From: Sphingobium sp. 66-54
GTDB taxonomy: Bacteria > Pseudomonadota > Alphaproteobacteria > Sphingomonadales > Sphingomonadaceae
Direction: 5' to 3'
NCBI GenBank assembly: GCA_001899715.1
Contig: MKWI01000029.1
Location: 1 to 64,000 of the forward strand
Length of the DNA: 64,000 nucleotides
Every line of letters starts with the position of its first letter. Position 1 is the stretch's first letter. Of the stretch, positions 28,263 to 35,741 are shown piece after piece. The notes beneath the pieces were generated by a model. It ran no database searches. It saw only the letters and a program-made list of their open reading frames with translations, and was not told the DNA's origin. A program made the position numbers and the translations under genes.

Positions 28263-28715
28263 GCCTTCCTCCTGTGCCCGGCCGGATGATGCCGGTCCGC
28301 CGTGCGATTATATCGGCGGCCGCGAAAGAAGGCACGCCGCGATGCGACCGGGGCGGGAGGCGGTTCATCCATGCCGCACCCGTTCCGGCCTCGGCCCGGC
28401 AACCGCCATCTGGAGAACCCAGCCCGGCAACAGCCGTCCGGAGCACGTTGCGAGCGGATGAAAGTTCTCCCGTCCGTTCGCCCCGAGCTTGTCGAAGAAT
28501 CGTCTTTTTCTTTTTGGCTACGGCTTGAGGGAAGAAGAACAGCCCTTCGACAAGCTCAGGACGAGCGGGTGTCTTTGGTCGCAATCCATTCTTGACGAGA
28601 CACGCCACATCCATTCGTGTCTCGACGACGCTCGATACGAACGGAAGGCCGCGCCGGACGCCTCAAACGGCCCGTTCCAGATCGGATCGCGGGATGGACC
28701 AACCCGAGTCCGCCC
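28263..28715. other. Repeat-rich gap
   Basis: About 450 bp between two minus-strand genes. It holds the inverted repeats at 28474-28568 and a further pair GAGACAC / GTGTCTC near 28600-28622. No recognisable gene. Confidence 0.5.
28474..28568. repeat. Sphingomonad-type intergenic inverted repeat
   Basis: Arms at 28474-28496 and 28546-28568 share GAGCTTGTCGAA / TTCGACAAGCTC with 19 of 23 bases paired. TTCGACAAGCTCAGGAC-type sequence recurs between genes in sphingomonad and xanthomonad genomes. The pair would fold into a long stem with a 49-base loop. Confidence 0.7.
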
Positions 28716-29222
28716 TCACGCCTCCCGCAGCGTAATCCCCGCGATGGCCCAGCGCTCGCCGGCCTTCACATAGTCCGCGCTGACCAGCCGCCGCGCCCGT
28801 TCGCGGACCACGCCGCCGCCCTGCGCGAGCGCCATCTGCGCCAGCGTGCTCTCCGGCGCGATGCGGCTCTGTGTCTCCACCACGCAGAGGAAGCGCCCGC
28901 TCGCGCGCCGCCCATCCGCCGCGATCTCGATGGTGTCGGCCGACGCGGCCGGATCGCCGGTGAGCCCGCACACCGCCGCGTCGAGGCAGCGCGCCGCCCG
29001 TGCGTCCACGAACAGCCCGGCCGCATCGGCGCCGCCATTCACCCGCCGCAGCCAGTCGCGATGCAGCGCGCGGATCGCCGCCTCATCCTCCAGCCGCCTG
29101 AGCCGCTCGGCGCGATCATCGGCGGCAATCGCGACCGCCGGGGTCGCCAGCGCCAGCGGCGCGGCCAGCACGGCGCCGCCCTTGAGGAAGGCGCGGCGCG
29201 TCGGTTCCCTGTCGTTGCTCAT
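28716..29222 (-). CDS. Tat-exported small protein, SnoaL/NTF2-like
   Basis: A 168-residue protein with a twin-arginine signal: RRAFLKGGAVLAAPLALATPAVA near residues 9-31. The mature part (ERLRRLEDEAAIRALHRDWLRRVNGG, then a beta-rich stretch ending VKAGERWAIAGITLRE) has the layout of SnoaL-like NTF2-fold proteins. It starts 4 bp after the stop of the MoaF-like gene, so the two form an operon. Function unknown; the Tat signal suggests export in a folded state. Confidence 0.75.
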   Translation of the reverse strand: MSNDREPTRRAFLKGGAVLAAPLALATPAVAIAADDRAERLRRLEDEAAIRALHRDWLRRVNGGADAAGLFVDARAARCLDAAVCGLTGDPAASADTIEIAADGRRASGRFLCVVETQSRIAPESTLAQMALAQGGGVVRERARRLVSADYVKAGERWAIAGITLREA

Positions 29223-29226
29223 GGCC

Positions 29227-30972
29227 TCACCCTTCCTGCTTCGGGAAAAAACGCTGCACGTCGAACAATCCGGCATGGCGGGCATGAGCGCCGACCTGGC
29301 TCATGCTCAGCCCCTCCGTGCCGCAATGGTAGCCGATGCCGGCATCGTGCATGGTGCGCATGTTGATGACGATGGTGCCGAGCGTGCCGTTGCACGCCTC
29401 CTCCAGCCAATAGACGAAATACAGCCCGTCGCGGATCTTGACGAAATCGCCGGGGCCGCTCCACTCCATGCCGCCTGCCCCGCTGTCCGTGAAGATGATC
29501 CACGATGTCGTCGTCGGCGTCGAGTAGAGGTGCATGGAGGAGAGGCCGGGCGCATAATTCCACGTCAGCGCGCGGCCCAACATGTCGCGCGTGCGCGCGT
29601 GCCGGCGCGCACCGGGGTCGGGAATGCCCGCCCCCTCCAGCACGCCGAACAGCGTCCGCGCCCCCGCCTCGTTGGCGATGTAGGGCGTGTTTAGGAAGCC
29701 GTTGAAGCAGGTGACGAGGCCATTGTCGAAATCGGCGACGATGCTGTGCCCGTCATGGTCCGGCGCGCCTTCCAGCAGATGGCCGAACAGAAAGACGCCG
29801 GGCATCGGCTCCCACGCCTGATAGCGTGCCTTCACCCACGCGCCGCCATCCTTGCGCCATTCGAGCGTGTCGATGCTGGCCACGCGATAATCCATCACCG
29901 GCCCGCCATCGTAGCGGATGGTGAAGCTCTTGCCGGCGAGGCCGTCCACCGCCGGCGTGCCGTGCGTCGCCATGCCGGCCGCGCCGCTGCCCGCCCCGGT
30001 GCGCGGCGCGAACACGCGGCTGCCCTTGGCGACTGCCGCCGCGACCTCCGCCTTGCTCATCTTCGGCATGGTCTGGAGCGGCCGATAGACCCGCCGCGCA
30101 CCCTTGCCCCCGCCCTCGGGAATGGGGATCACCCCGCCGGCCGTGTCCCCCAGCTTCTCGAACTGGGCAATCTGGCCGAGCCACTCGCCCCTGCCGCGAA
30201 ACACATAATAATCGAGCGCGTCGGTCCGGTCGAAGCCGAGCCGCAAGCCAATCTGCTCCTGCCGGTTGAGGTCGACCACAGAGAGGGTGAAGGTGCCGGA
30301 GAATTCGCACTCGGTGCGGGTGATGATGTAAAACTCATCGTCAATCTGGATATAATCGGAAGGGCCACAGAAGCCCAGTTCGTCGCCCCGTCCGGTCAGC
30401 TCGACAAAGTGCGAGTAAGCGGCCGAGGGATAATATTCGAGCGTCTCGTAGCCGGTATCCTGCTTCCAGTAGAAGCCCTTGCCCTCGAAGCGGTTGGTCG
30501 CGACATGCCGCCCGGCCGGCGCCGCCTTGCCCGCCGTCTCGACATAACCGGCATAGATCTCGCGCATCACCTCGCGCTTGTCCTGATAGCCGCCGAACCA
30601 CAGCTCGACGACCGTCGCGATGTTGCTCGCCGTGTCGATCACCACGCCATAGCCGCGCAGCGTGCCTGGGATCAGGTGGGTGAACAGGGTAATCCGGTCC
30701 TGCACCAGCGCGCCATAGCCAGCCGCCACCGCCTTGCCGCCATTCTCGGAAACCGTGAGGCGATTGTCGGCGGTGAAGCGATAGGCAAGCGTCGGGCCAC
30801 CCTTGTCGGTCACGATGCGGATGGTCTTGCCCTTGAGCGCATCCGTGCGCGGCGAGGCGCTGGCTGGCCCGGTCGCGGCAACCTTGGCGAGCGCCGTGCC
30901 GATCTGGCTTTCAGTCAATTTGGTGAACGCAAAACGGTGCATCGGCACCTTCGGATCTGGCTTCGCCGGCAC
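29227..30972 (-). CDS. MoaF-related protein with internally duplicated domains
   Basis: A 581-residue protein made of two similar halves. The first half has GKTIRIVTDKGGPTLAYRF (about 47-65), LFTHLIPGTLRGYGVVID and YQIDDEFYIITRTECEFSG-type strands; the second half repeats these as GKSFTIRYDGGPVMDYRV (about 342-360), LFGHLLEGAPDHDGHSIV and FVKIRDGLYFVYWLEEACNG. Each half looks like an N-terminal plus C-terminal MoaF domain, calycin-like barrels, giving four barrels in all. MoaF was named from enterobacterial moa loci and its biochemical role is unsettled. There is no signal peptide. GTG start after GGGAGG. It is in an operon with the Tat-exported protein downstream. Confidence 0.7.
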   Translation of the reverse strand: MPAKPDPKVPMHRFAFTKLTESQIGTALAKVAATGPASASPRTDALKGKTIRIVTDKGGPTLAYRFTADNRLTVSENGGKAVAAGYGALVQDRITLFTHLIPGTLRGYGVVIDTASNIATVVELWFGGYQDKREVMREIYAGYVETAGKAAPAGRHVATNRFEGKGFYWKQDTGYETLEYYPSAAYSHFVELTGRGDELGFCGPSDYIQIDDEFYIITRTECEFSGTFTLSVVDLNRQEQIGLRLGFDRTDALDYYVFRGRGEWLGQIAQFEKLGDTAGGVIPIPEGGGKGARRVYRPLQTMPKMSKAEVAAAVAKGSRVFAPRTGAGSGAAGMATHGTPAVDGLAGKSFTIRYDGGPVMDYRVASIDTLEWRKDGGAWVKARYQAWEPMPGVFLFGHLLEGAPDHDGHSIVADFDNGLVTCFNGFLNTPYIANEAGARTLFGVLEGAGIPDPGARRHARTRDMLGRALTWNYAPGLSSMHLYSTPTTTSWIIFTDSGAGGMEWSGPGDFVKIRDGLYFVYWLEEACNGTLGTIVINMRTMHDAGIGYHCGTEGLSMSQVGAHARHAGLFDVQRFFPKQEG

Positions 30973-31106
30973 GCTGTCCTCCCCCTCTTCCCCTCGGGCG
31001 ACGCGAGTCGCCGATGGCGAGGATCGCCGCTCCGACGATAATTGACAAGATCAACGAAGCGCCGCGCGACCGGGGTCCGCAAGCCTCTCCATATGCAGGC
31101 ACCGTG

Positions 31107-31124
31107 CTCCTGCGAAAGCGGGAG
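31107..31124. repeat. CTCCTGCG hairpin repeat, copy 1
   Basis: CTCCTGCGAAAGCGGGAG folds into a short hairpin, followed by CCCAGAGCCCAACCGC. The same unit recurs at 41517-41534. It is a small dispersed intergenic repeat, frequent in sphingomonads, located between the MoaF-like and ApbE genes. Confidence 0.65.
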
Positions 31125-31207
31125 CCCAGAGCCCAACCGCAACGCCCTATCATTGACGGCTCAGACGGCCGAAGTGCGTTCAGGACGAGGCTCCGTCCCC
31201 GTCGTCC

Positions 31208-32209
31208 TCACCCCTCCAGCATCGTCACCAGCGCCGGGCTCAGCCATTCGCGCACCAGCCCATCCCGCCGGGAGAGGATGCGCGCGGCCAGCCCCTCGCG
31301 CACCGCCAGCGCCGCGCCCGCCTCCGGCCCGAGCACGGTCAGCGCCGTCGCCCAGGCATCGGCCGCCATGGCCGAGGCATGGATGACGCTCACCGCGCCG
31401 ATCCCATTGCGCACGCGCTGGCCGGTGCGCGGATCGAGCGTGTGGTCGCCGCGCACATAATTTCCCGAGGTCGCGACCGCGAGCTGGTGCGCCGCCACGC
31501 GCAGCGGCTGGACGCGCCAGTCGGGCGGCACCTCCAGATCGACCCACCACGGCTCGCCATCGGGCTTCATTCCCCGCCCGGCACATTCGCCGCCGATCTC
31601 GACCAGCGCATGGCGCAGGCCCGACGCGGCGAGCAGATCGGCCACCGCATCGACCGCATAGCCCTTGGCGATCCCCGAGAGATCGAGCCACAGGCCACCG
31701 GGTTGGCGCAGGCGACCCATCGCGCCGTCGAACGCAAGCCTGCGCCAGCCGGAGACGCCCATCGCTGCCTCCAGCGCGGCCGCCTCAGGCTCCCCCGCAC
31801 ACGGATTGGGTCCGAGCCCATAAAGATCGGTAAGCCGCCCGGCGGCAGGATCGAATGCGCCCTCCGATTGCTCGGCAATCGCGAGGCCGGCCGCCATCAC
31901 CGCCGCAAAATCGCCCGGCAACGCAACCCAGCGGCCACCGGGCGCCGCATTGAACGCGCAGAGCAGAGAGCCCGGCAGCCAGTGGCTCATCTGCATCACC
32001 AGACCGTCGAGCCGCCCCTGAACGGCCTGCGTCACCGCCATTCGATCGACGCCCGGCGGCGCGGCGATCCGCACGCGCCAATAGGTGCCCATCGTCTCCC
32101 CGGCGAGATCGGCGACGCGCGCCGCCGGATCGAGGCCGGCCAGTGCGCCCGCATCGATCCGCTCCGGCACCGCGATCCGCACCGATGGCGCGCCGGCTCC
32201 GCCCGTCAT
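31208..32209 (-). CDS. apbE: FAD:protein FMN transferase
   Basis: A 333-residue ApbE enzyme that moves FMN from FAD onto a threonine of an exported protein. Marks include GETMGTYWRVRI near the N-terminus, SEGAFDPAAGRL, the metal/FAD motif LDLSGIAKGYAVD, VEIGGE and ATSGNYVRGDHTLDPRTG; a conserved DAWATALTVLG lies near the end. No clear signal peptide is seen. ATG follows GGGGAGG. It is the last gene of the PepSY-DUF2271-DUF4198-apbE series, and the DUF2271 protein carries a matching DGVSGAT acceptor site. Confidence 0.95.
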   Translation of the reverse strand: MTGGAGAPSVRIAVPERIDAGALAGLDPAARVADLAGETMGTYWRVRIAAPPGVDRMAVTQAVQGRLDGLVMQMSHWLPGSLLCAFNAAPGGRWVALPGDFAAVMAAGLAIAEQSEGAFDPAAGRLTDLYGLGPNPCAGEPEAAALEAAMGVSGWRRLAFDGAMGRLRQPGGLWLDLSGIAKGYAVDAVADLLAASGLRHALVEIGGECAGRGMKPDGEPWWVDLEVPPDWRVQPLRVAAHQLAVATSGNYVRGDHTLDPRTGQRVRNGIGAVSVIHASAMAADAWATALTVLGPEAGAALAVREGLAARILSRRDGLVREWLSPALVTMLEG

Positions 32210-32303
32210 CGGCCTCCCCTCACACCCATCGGCCGCAGCGTGCCCCGGCCCGGCAAGCCTCGCCCGCCAAGGGGCCGGCCGCCGGAAACCGGCCGTACCC
32301 GGA

Positions 32304-33155
32304 TCAGGGCGCCATCACCTCCAGCGTGGTGGTGTAGCTCAGCCGCCGCGCGGTGGCACGGGCGACCGAGGGCTTGTCGTCGCTGTAGCTGGTGTTCATC
32401 CAGAACATGCCCGCCTGCGGCCATGTCACCTGCGCCACGCCGTCGGCGCCGGTGGTGATCTCCATCAGGCCGTCGCTGTCACGATAGCGCTTGCCGCCGG
32501 GCAGCACCGATACCTTGAGGTTGGCGGCGGGCTTGCCGTCGACGAGGAACCGGAAGCGCGCCGCCTCACCGGCCACCAGCTCGGACGGATGGGTGAGGGG
32601 AACCATCTCCAGCCCCTTGTTGGTCGGCTGGAAGACGGTTTCGGTCGGCGCGCCCGCCGTCACGTAGATCTCGTTGTGGCTGGCGCTCTCGGTGAGCTTG
32701 AGGTCGGTGGCGTTGGCCGGAATCTCGTCGACGCTGGCGACGAAGTTGGGCTGCGGCGCGTTGGCCCCGGCCGGCGGCGGCCCGCGCCGCCCGCCCACGC
32801 GCCACTCGGCGCCGTCGACCTTGAAGGTGCCGGAGACGCCGTTCATCGCCGTGCCGATCTTCCAGGTCCCTTCCTTGTCGAGCTTGACGTCGAAGGTCGA
32901 GCGATAGCGGCCGGTCGCGCCGTTCTCGATCTTGGCTTCCGAGCCGTCCGGCGCCCAGGCCTTCACGCCGTCCAGCCGCATCGGCTGGTGATCGGGGAAG
33001 AACAGGTCGTTGGAGGCTGCTCCGTCCACCGTCACCCAGGCGTCGGTGCCCGAGAAGATGGTGGCGCTCGGCAGCAGCCACTGGCGGTGCGCGGTGGCGG
33101 GCGCGGCGGCGATCATCAGCGCCGCGGCAGTGAGGAGAACGGTCTTGATGCGCAT
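32304..33155 (-). CDS. DUF4198 periplasmic protein
   Basis: A 283-residue exported protein with signal peptide ending at APATA and mature start HRQWLLPSATIFSG, which is the DUF4198 hallmark (a histidine right after cleavage, as in metal- or cobalamin-linked CbiK/NikM-like Ig-fold proteins). The C-terminal half is Ig-like (KPAANLKVSVLPGGKRYRD, GVAQVTWPQAGMFWMN). It lies 23 bp after the DUF2271 gene. In flavinylation loci DUF4198 co-occurs with PepSY, DUF2271 and ApbE; a metal-binding or accessory role is likely. The reading frame is open for another 800 bp upstream but that overlaps the DUF2271 gene. Confidence 0.9.
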   Translation of the reverse strand: MRIKTVLLTAAALMIAAAPATAHRQWLLPSATIFSGTDAWVTVDGAASNDLFFPDHQPMRLDGVKAWAPDGSEAKIENGATGRYRSTFDVKLDKEGTWKIGTAMNGVSGTFKVDGAEWRVGGRRGPPPAGANAPQPNFVASVDEIPANATDLKLTESASHNEIYVTAGAPTETVFQPTNKGLEMVPLTHPSELVAGEAARFRFLVDGKPAANLKVSVLPGGKRYRDSDGLMEITTGADGVAQVTWPQAGMFWMNTSYSDDKPSVARATARRLSYTTTLEVMAP

Positions 33156-33178
33156 GGTGATGGGCCCTTTCTGCGGGA

Positions 33179-33652
33179 TCAGCGGGAAATGGTGACGGCG
33201 CCAAGCTCGCTCTTGCCGGCGGCGGAGGCGGCCTTTGCCGGCACGGTCAGCGGAACCGAGACGATCTCGCGGCCTCCGGTCTCGCGCGCGGCTTCGACAT
33301 AGAGCGTATATTGGCCGGGCTTGAGATCGGCCGGCAGCGCGACCTTGTGGGTGCCGGGCGCGCGGGTGGCGCCGCTCACGCCATCGGCCGGCAGCTTGAG
33401 GCTGCGGCCGCCCTTGCGCCACCAACTGCGCAGGTCGTGCAGCCACTTGGTGCCCGGCTCGGCGCCGCCCTTCTTGATGTCGTACCATACCGCCACGGTG
33501 CGCGCGGTGCCGCCGGCGGCCGGCTCGACCCAGATCGCCACATAGGGCCGGTGATATTCGGCCACGTTGAGGCGCGGGATCGTGACGTTGACCGACGCGG
33601 CCGAGGCGGGCGCGGCGGCAAGGCCGGCGATCAGGAGGGACGTCTTTTTCAT
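33179..33652 (-). CDS. DUF2271 protein with FMN-attachment motif
   Basis: A 157-residue exported protein. The signal peptide ends near APASA. The DUF2271 core has RPYVAIWVE, VAVWYDIKKGGAEPGTKWLHDLRSWWRKGG and QYTLYVEAARETGGRE. Residues 90-96 read DGVSGAT, exactly the consensus acceptor Dxx(S/T)(G/S)AT recognised by ApbE, so Thr96 should carry covalent FMN in the periplasm. The partner PepSY membrane protein is encoded just upstream and apbE just downstream. The protein is thus a likely extracytosolic one-flavin electron carrier, possibly for ferric reduction. Confidence 0.93.
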   Translation of the reverse strand: MKKTSLLIAGLAAAPASAASVNVTIPRLNVAEYHRPYVAIWVEPAAGGTARTVAVWYDIKKGGAEPGTKWLHDLRSWWRKGGRSLKLPADGVSGATRAPGTHKVALPADLKPGQYTLYVEAARETGGREIVSVPLTVPAKAASAAGKSELGAVTISR

Positions 33653-33667
33653 GAGCGGGCTCGGCTC

Positions 33668-34387
33668 CTAGTGGATGAAGAACAAGGCGAGGACGACCGG
33701 GATGGCCAGCCCCAGGCCAACGATGGGCCAGGTCGACGGCCGGTGCTTGGCGTGGAGCTGGAGTAGCAGCAGCCCGGTGAGGGTGAACACCACGCAGGCG
33801 ACCGCGAAAATGTCGATGAACCAGAACCAGGCATTGCCCGTGTTGCGGCCCTTGTGCAGGTCGTTGAGGTAGGAGACCCAGCCGCGATCGGTCTGCTCGG
33901 CGGTGACGGCGCCGCTGGTCCGGTCGATGCTCACCCAGGCGTCGCGCCCCGGCCCCGGCATCCCGACATAGACTTCCTCGGCCGACCACTCCGCCGGACG
34001 GCCCCGCGCATCGAGCTTGAGCGCGGTCTTGAGATGCCCCGCCACGGCATCCGGCAGCGGTGCCGTGCTCCCCTCCTCGCCCGCGGCCTCAAGCTGGGCG
34101 AGCAGCGGCGCCGGCAGGGTGGCCGCGCTTTCCGTCACCCGCGGCGTGGCGCTGATCGACTGCGCGTGGTTGAGCGTGATGCCGGTGATCGCGAACAGCA
34201 GCATGCCGATCAGCGAGACGGCAGCGCTGATCCAGTGCCACGTATGGAGCTGCTTGAGCCACCAGCCCCGGCGCTTGCGGCTGGCGCGCCGGGCTGCATC
34301 ACCGCCCGCATCGCCGCGCCCGCCCGGCCCCGTGGCGGTGCCAGCGCTGTCCTTCTGCAATCCGGCGTTCAAGAGTCTGGCGTCCAT
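33668..34387 (-). CDS. PepSY-associated transmembrane protein
   Basis: A 239-residue PepSY_TM protein. Transmembrane helices lie near residues 50-72 (HWISAAVSLIGMLLFAITGITLNH), 188-212 (FWFIDIFAVACVVFTLTGLLLL) and 220-238. The periplasmic PepSY-like part between them contains DAWVSIDRTSGAVTAEQTDRGWVSYLNDLHKGRNTG, a typical PepSY_TM motif. Histidines near helix ends (LHTWHW, LNHAQ, DLHKG) could hold heme. Family members pass electrons across the membrane to periplasmic flavin carriers. First gene of the leftward operon; a Fur-like dyad lies about 100 bp upstream. Confidence 0.92.
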   Translation of the reverse strand: MDARLLNAGLQKDSAGTATGPGGRGDAGGDAARRASRKRRGWWLKQLHTWHWISAAVSLIGMLLFAITGITLNHAQSISATPRVTESAATLPAPLLAQLEAAGEEGSTAPLPDAVAGHLKTALKLDARGRPAEWSAEEVYVGMPGPGRDAWVSIDRTSGAVTAEQTDRGWVSYLNDLHKGRNTGNAWFWFIDIFAVACVVFTLTGLLLLQLHAKHRPSTWPIVGLGLAIPVVLALFFIH

Positions 34388-34485
34388 TCACTTGCTCGGG
34401 CGCTGGCGGAAACGGCTGCACCCGGCGGCGCGGCTCCTTTCAGCGGTTGATCGAATCGGTCTTTCCGCAATGCTCTTTGCATATA

Positions 34486-34502
34486 TTGCGAAGCATTCGC
34501 AA
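34486..34502. promoter_or_regulatory. Fur-like box, divergent promoter
   Basis: TTGCGAAGCATTCGCAA has 7-bp perfect arms with a 3-bp spacer and resembles alphaproteobacterial Fur sites (TGCGAAnnATTCGCA). It lies between the PepSY operon (minus) and tonB (plus), inside an AT-rich patch, and could switch both with iron supply. Confidence 0.65.
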
Positions 34503-34578
34503 GATATCTAAATGCCCGCTATAGGGGATCGTCCGCGAGTCGCGCGGCACGATGGCCCCAATGGAAGAAGGCTTCGGC

Positions 34579-35406
34579 ATGCTGGATATGCGTCACCGGA
34601 TGGATCACGCGCCCGATACGCAAGCGCCGCCCGCGACGGCGGCGGCGTTCGCACACGCCCCGGCGCAGGCCCAGCCGGTCGAGCGCTCCACCTACCGGCG
34701 CGGCCACGGCAGCGATTCGATCGCCACCATCGGCGCGCTCGCCCTCACGCTGGGGACGCTCAGCGCCTTCGCATTCATGAACCCGCAGATCGTGAAGAAG
34801 GTGCAACGCGCGCCGACCGTGGTGACGATGCTCGAACTGCCGAACGATCCACCGCCCGAGCAGCCCGAGCAGCCACCCCAGCCCGATACGCCGCCACCCA
34901 CGGCGCAGGTGATCGCACCGGTGCCGCTTATCACTCTTGCCGAACGCCCGGTGATGCAAGCGCCTCCGGTCGTCCAGCCGGTGCCCGTCCCCTCACCCCC
35001 GGCCCCGTTTGCGCCGCCCACGTCCCGCGCGCCGGAAAACCGGGGCGACCTCTCCGCGCAGGTGGTGTTCCGCAAGCCGATCAAGGTGCCGCTCGAATCG
35101 CGGCGGCAGCACGAGGAGGGCGTCGTCGTCCTTTCCATCCTGCTGGCCGCCGACGGACATGTGCGGGATATCGCGATATCGTCGAGCAGCGGCTTCCCCC
35201 GCCTCGACCGCGCCGCGTTGGAGGCCGTGCGCGATTGGCGCTGGTCGCCTACCGTGCGCGACGGCACGCCGGTGATGGTGCGCGGCCTGCTGCGCGTGCC
35301 CTTCATCCGCGAGCGCGGCGGCCGGCCGGACGATGGCCGCCGTGGCCACCGGCGTGGCGGCCCCGATGATAATCGCGACGAGAGCCCGCAAACCGACACC
35401 ATCTGA
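34579..35406 (+). CDS. tonB: TonB energy transducer
   Basis: A 275-residue TonB. One transmembrane helix (SIATIGALALTLGTLSAFAFM, about residues 46-68) is followed by a proline-rich periplasmic spacer (PPPEQPEQPPQPDTPPP and further PVPVPSPPAP) and a C-terminal TonB domain with GVVVLSILLAADGHVRDIAISSSSGFPRLDRAALEAVRDWRWSP. A basic and glycine-rich tail (GRRGHRRGG) follows. ATG at 34579 is chosen because AAGAAGG stands seven bases before it; an ATG at 34552 is possible. No exbB/exbD genes are present nearby. It sits between a Fur-like box and the siderophore receptor. Confidence 0.92.
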   Translation: MLDMRHRMDHAPDTQAPPATAAAFAHAPAQAQPVERSTYRRGHGSDSIATIGALALTLGTLSAFAFMNPQIVKKVQRAPTVVTMLELPNDPPPEQPEQPPQPDTPPPTAQVIAPVPLITLAERPVMQAPPVVQPVPVPSPPAPFAPPTSRAPENRGDLSAQVVFRKPIKVPLESRRQHEEGVVVLSILLAADGHVRDIAISSSSGFPRLDRAALEAVRDWRWSPTVRDGTPVMVRGLLRVPFIRERGGRPDDGRRGHRRGGPDDNRDESPQTDTI

Positions 35407-35741
35407 GCGCGGCAGCCGCCCGGTCACGGGCGCTCCTCCCGACATAAGCCCCGCAATAGGTTCCCGCGCAGCCTGGCCGGGATGACGGCGGTCCCCGACC
35501 CGGCCTCGCCCCAGTTTTCACATGAGCGATGGGCGATCGGAGCAGCGCCCATCCCCGCAGAGCCCTTCTCCGCGTGCGGCCATATCGGGCGAGGCCGGGG
35601 CATATGGGCGTCCCACGACAAGCGCCGCCAACCCCACTCGTGATATTTGAGAATTATTCTCAATAGCTATTGACGAAGATAATGACTCGCAATATCGGGT
35701 CAGCGACTTTTTACGACAATCACGACCAAACGGGGGAATGA
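35407..35741. other. Intergenic region between tonB and receptor 3
   Basis: About 335 bp without a gene. It contains the Fur box at 35648-35662 and an AT-rich promoter region leading to the receptor. Confidence 0.5.
35648..35662. promoter_or_regulatory. Fur box before siderophore receptor
   Basis: TGAGAATTATTCTCA, two perfect 7-bp arms around one base, fits the 7-1-7 Fur consensus TGATAATnATTATCA with one symmetrical change per arm. It is 80-95 bp upstream of the receptor ATG, overlapping an AT-rich promoter. Iron repression of the receptor is expected. Confidence 0.8.

Noticed and set aside
32304..33989. A 561-codon frame that would join DUF4198 to upstream sequence
   Set aside because: The upstream half overlaps the DUF2271 and PepSY genes in another frame; the signal peptide at MRIKTVLLTAA marks the true start at 33155.
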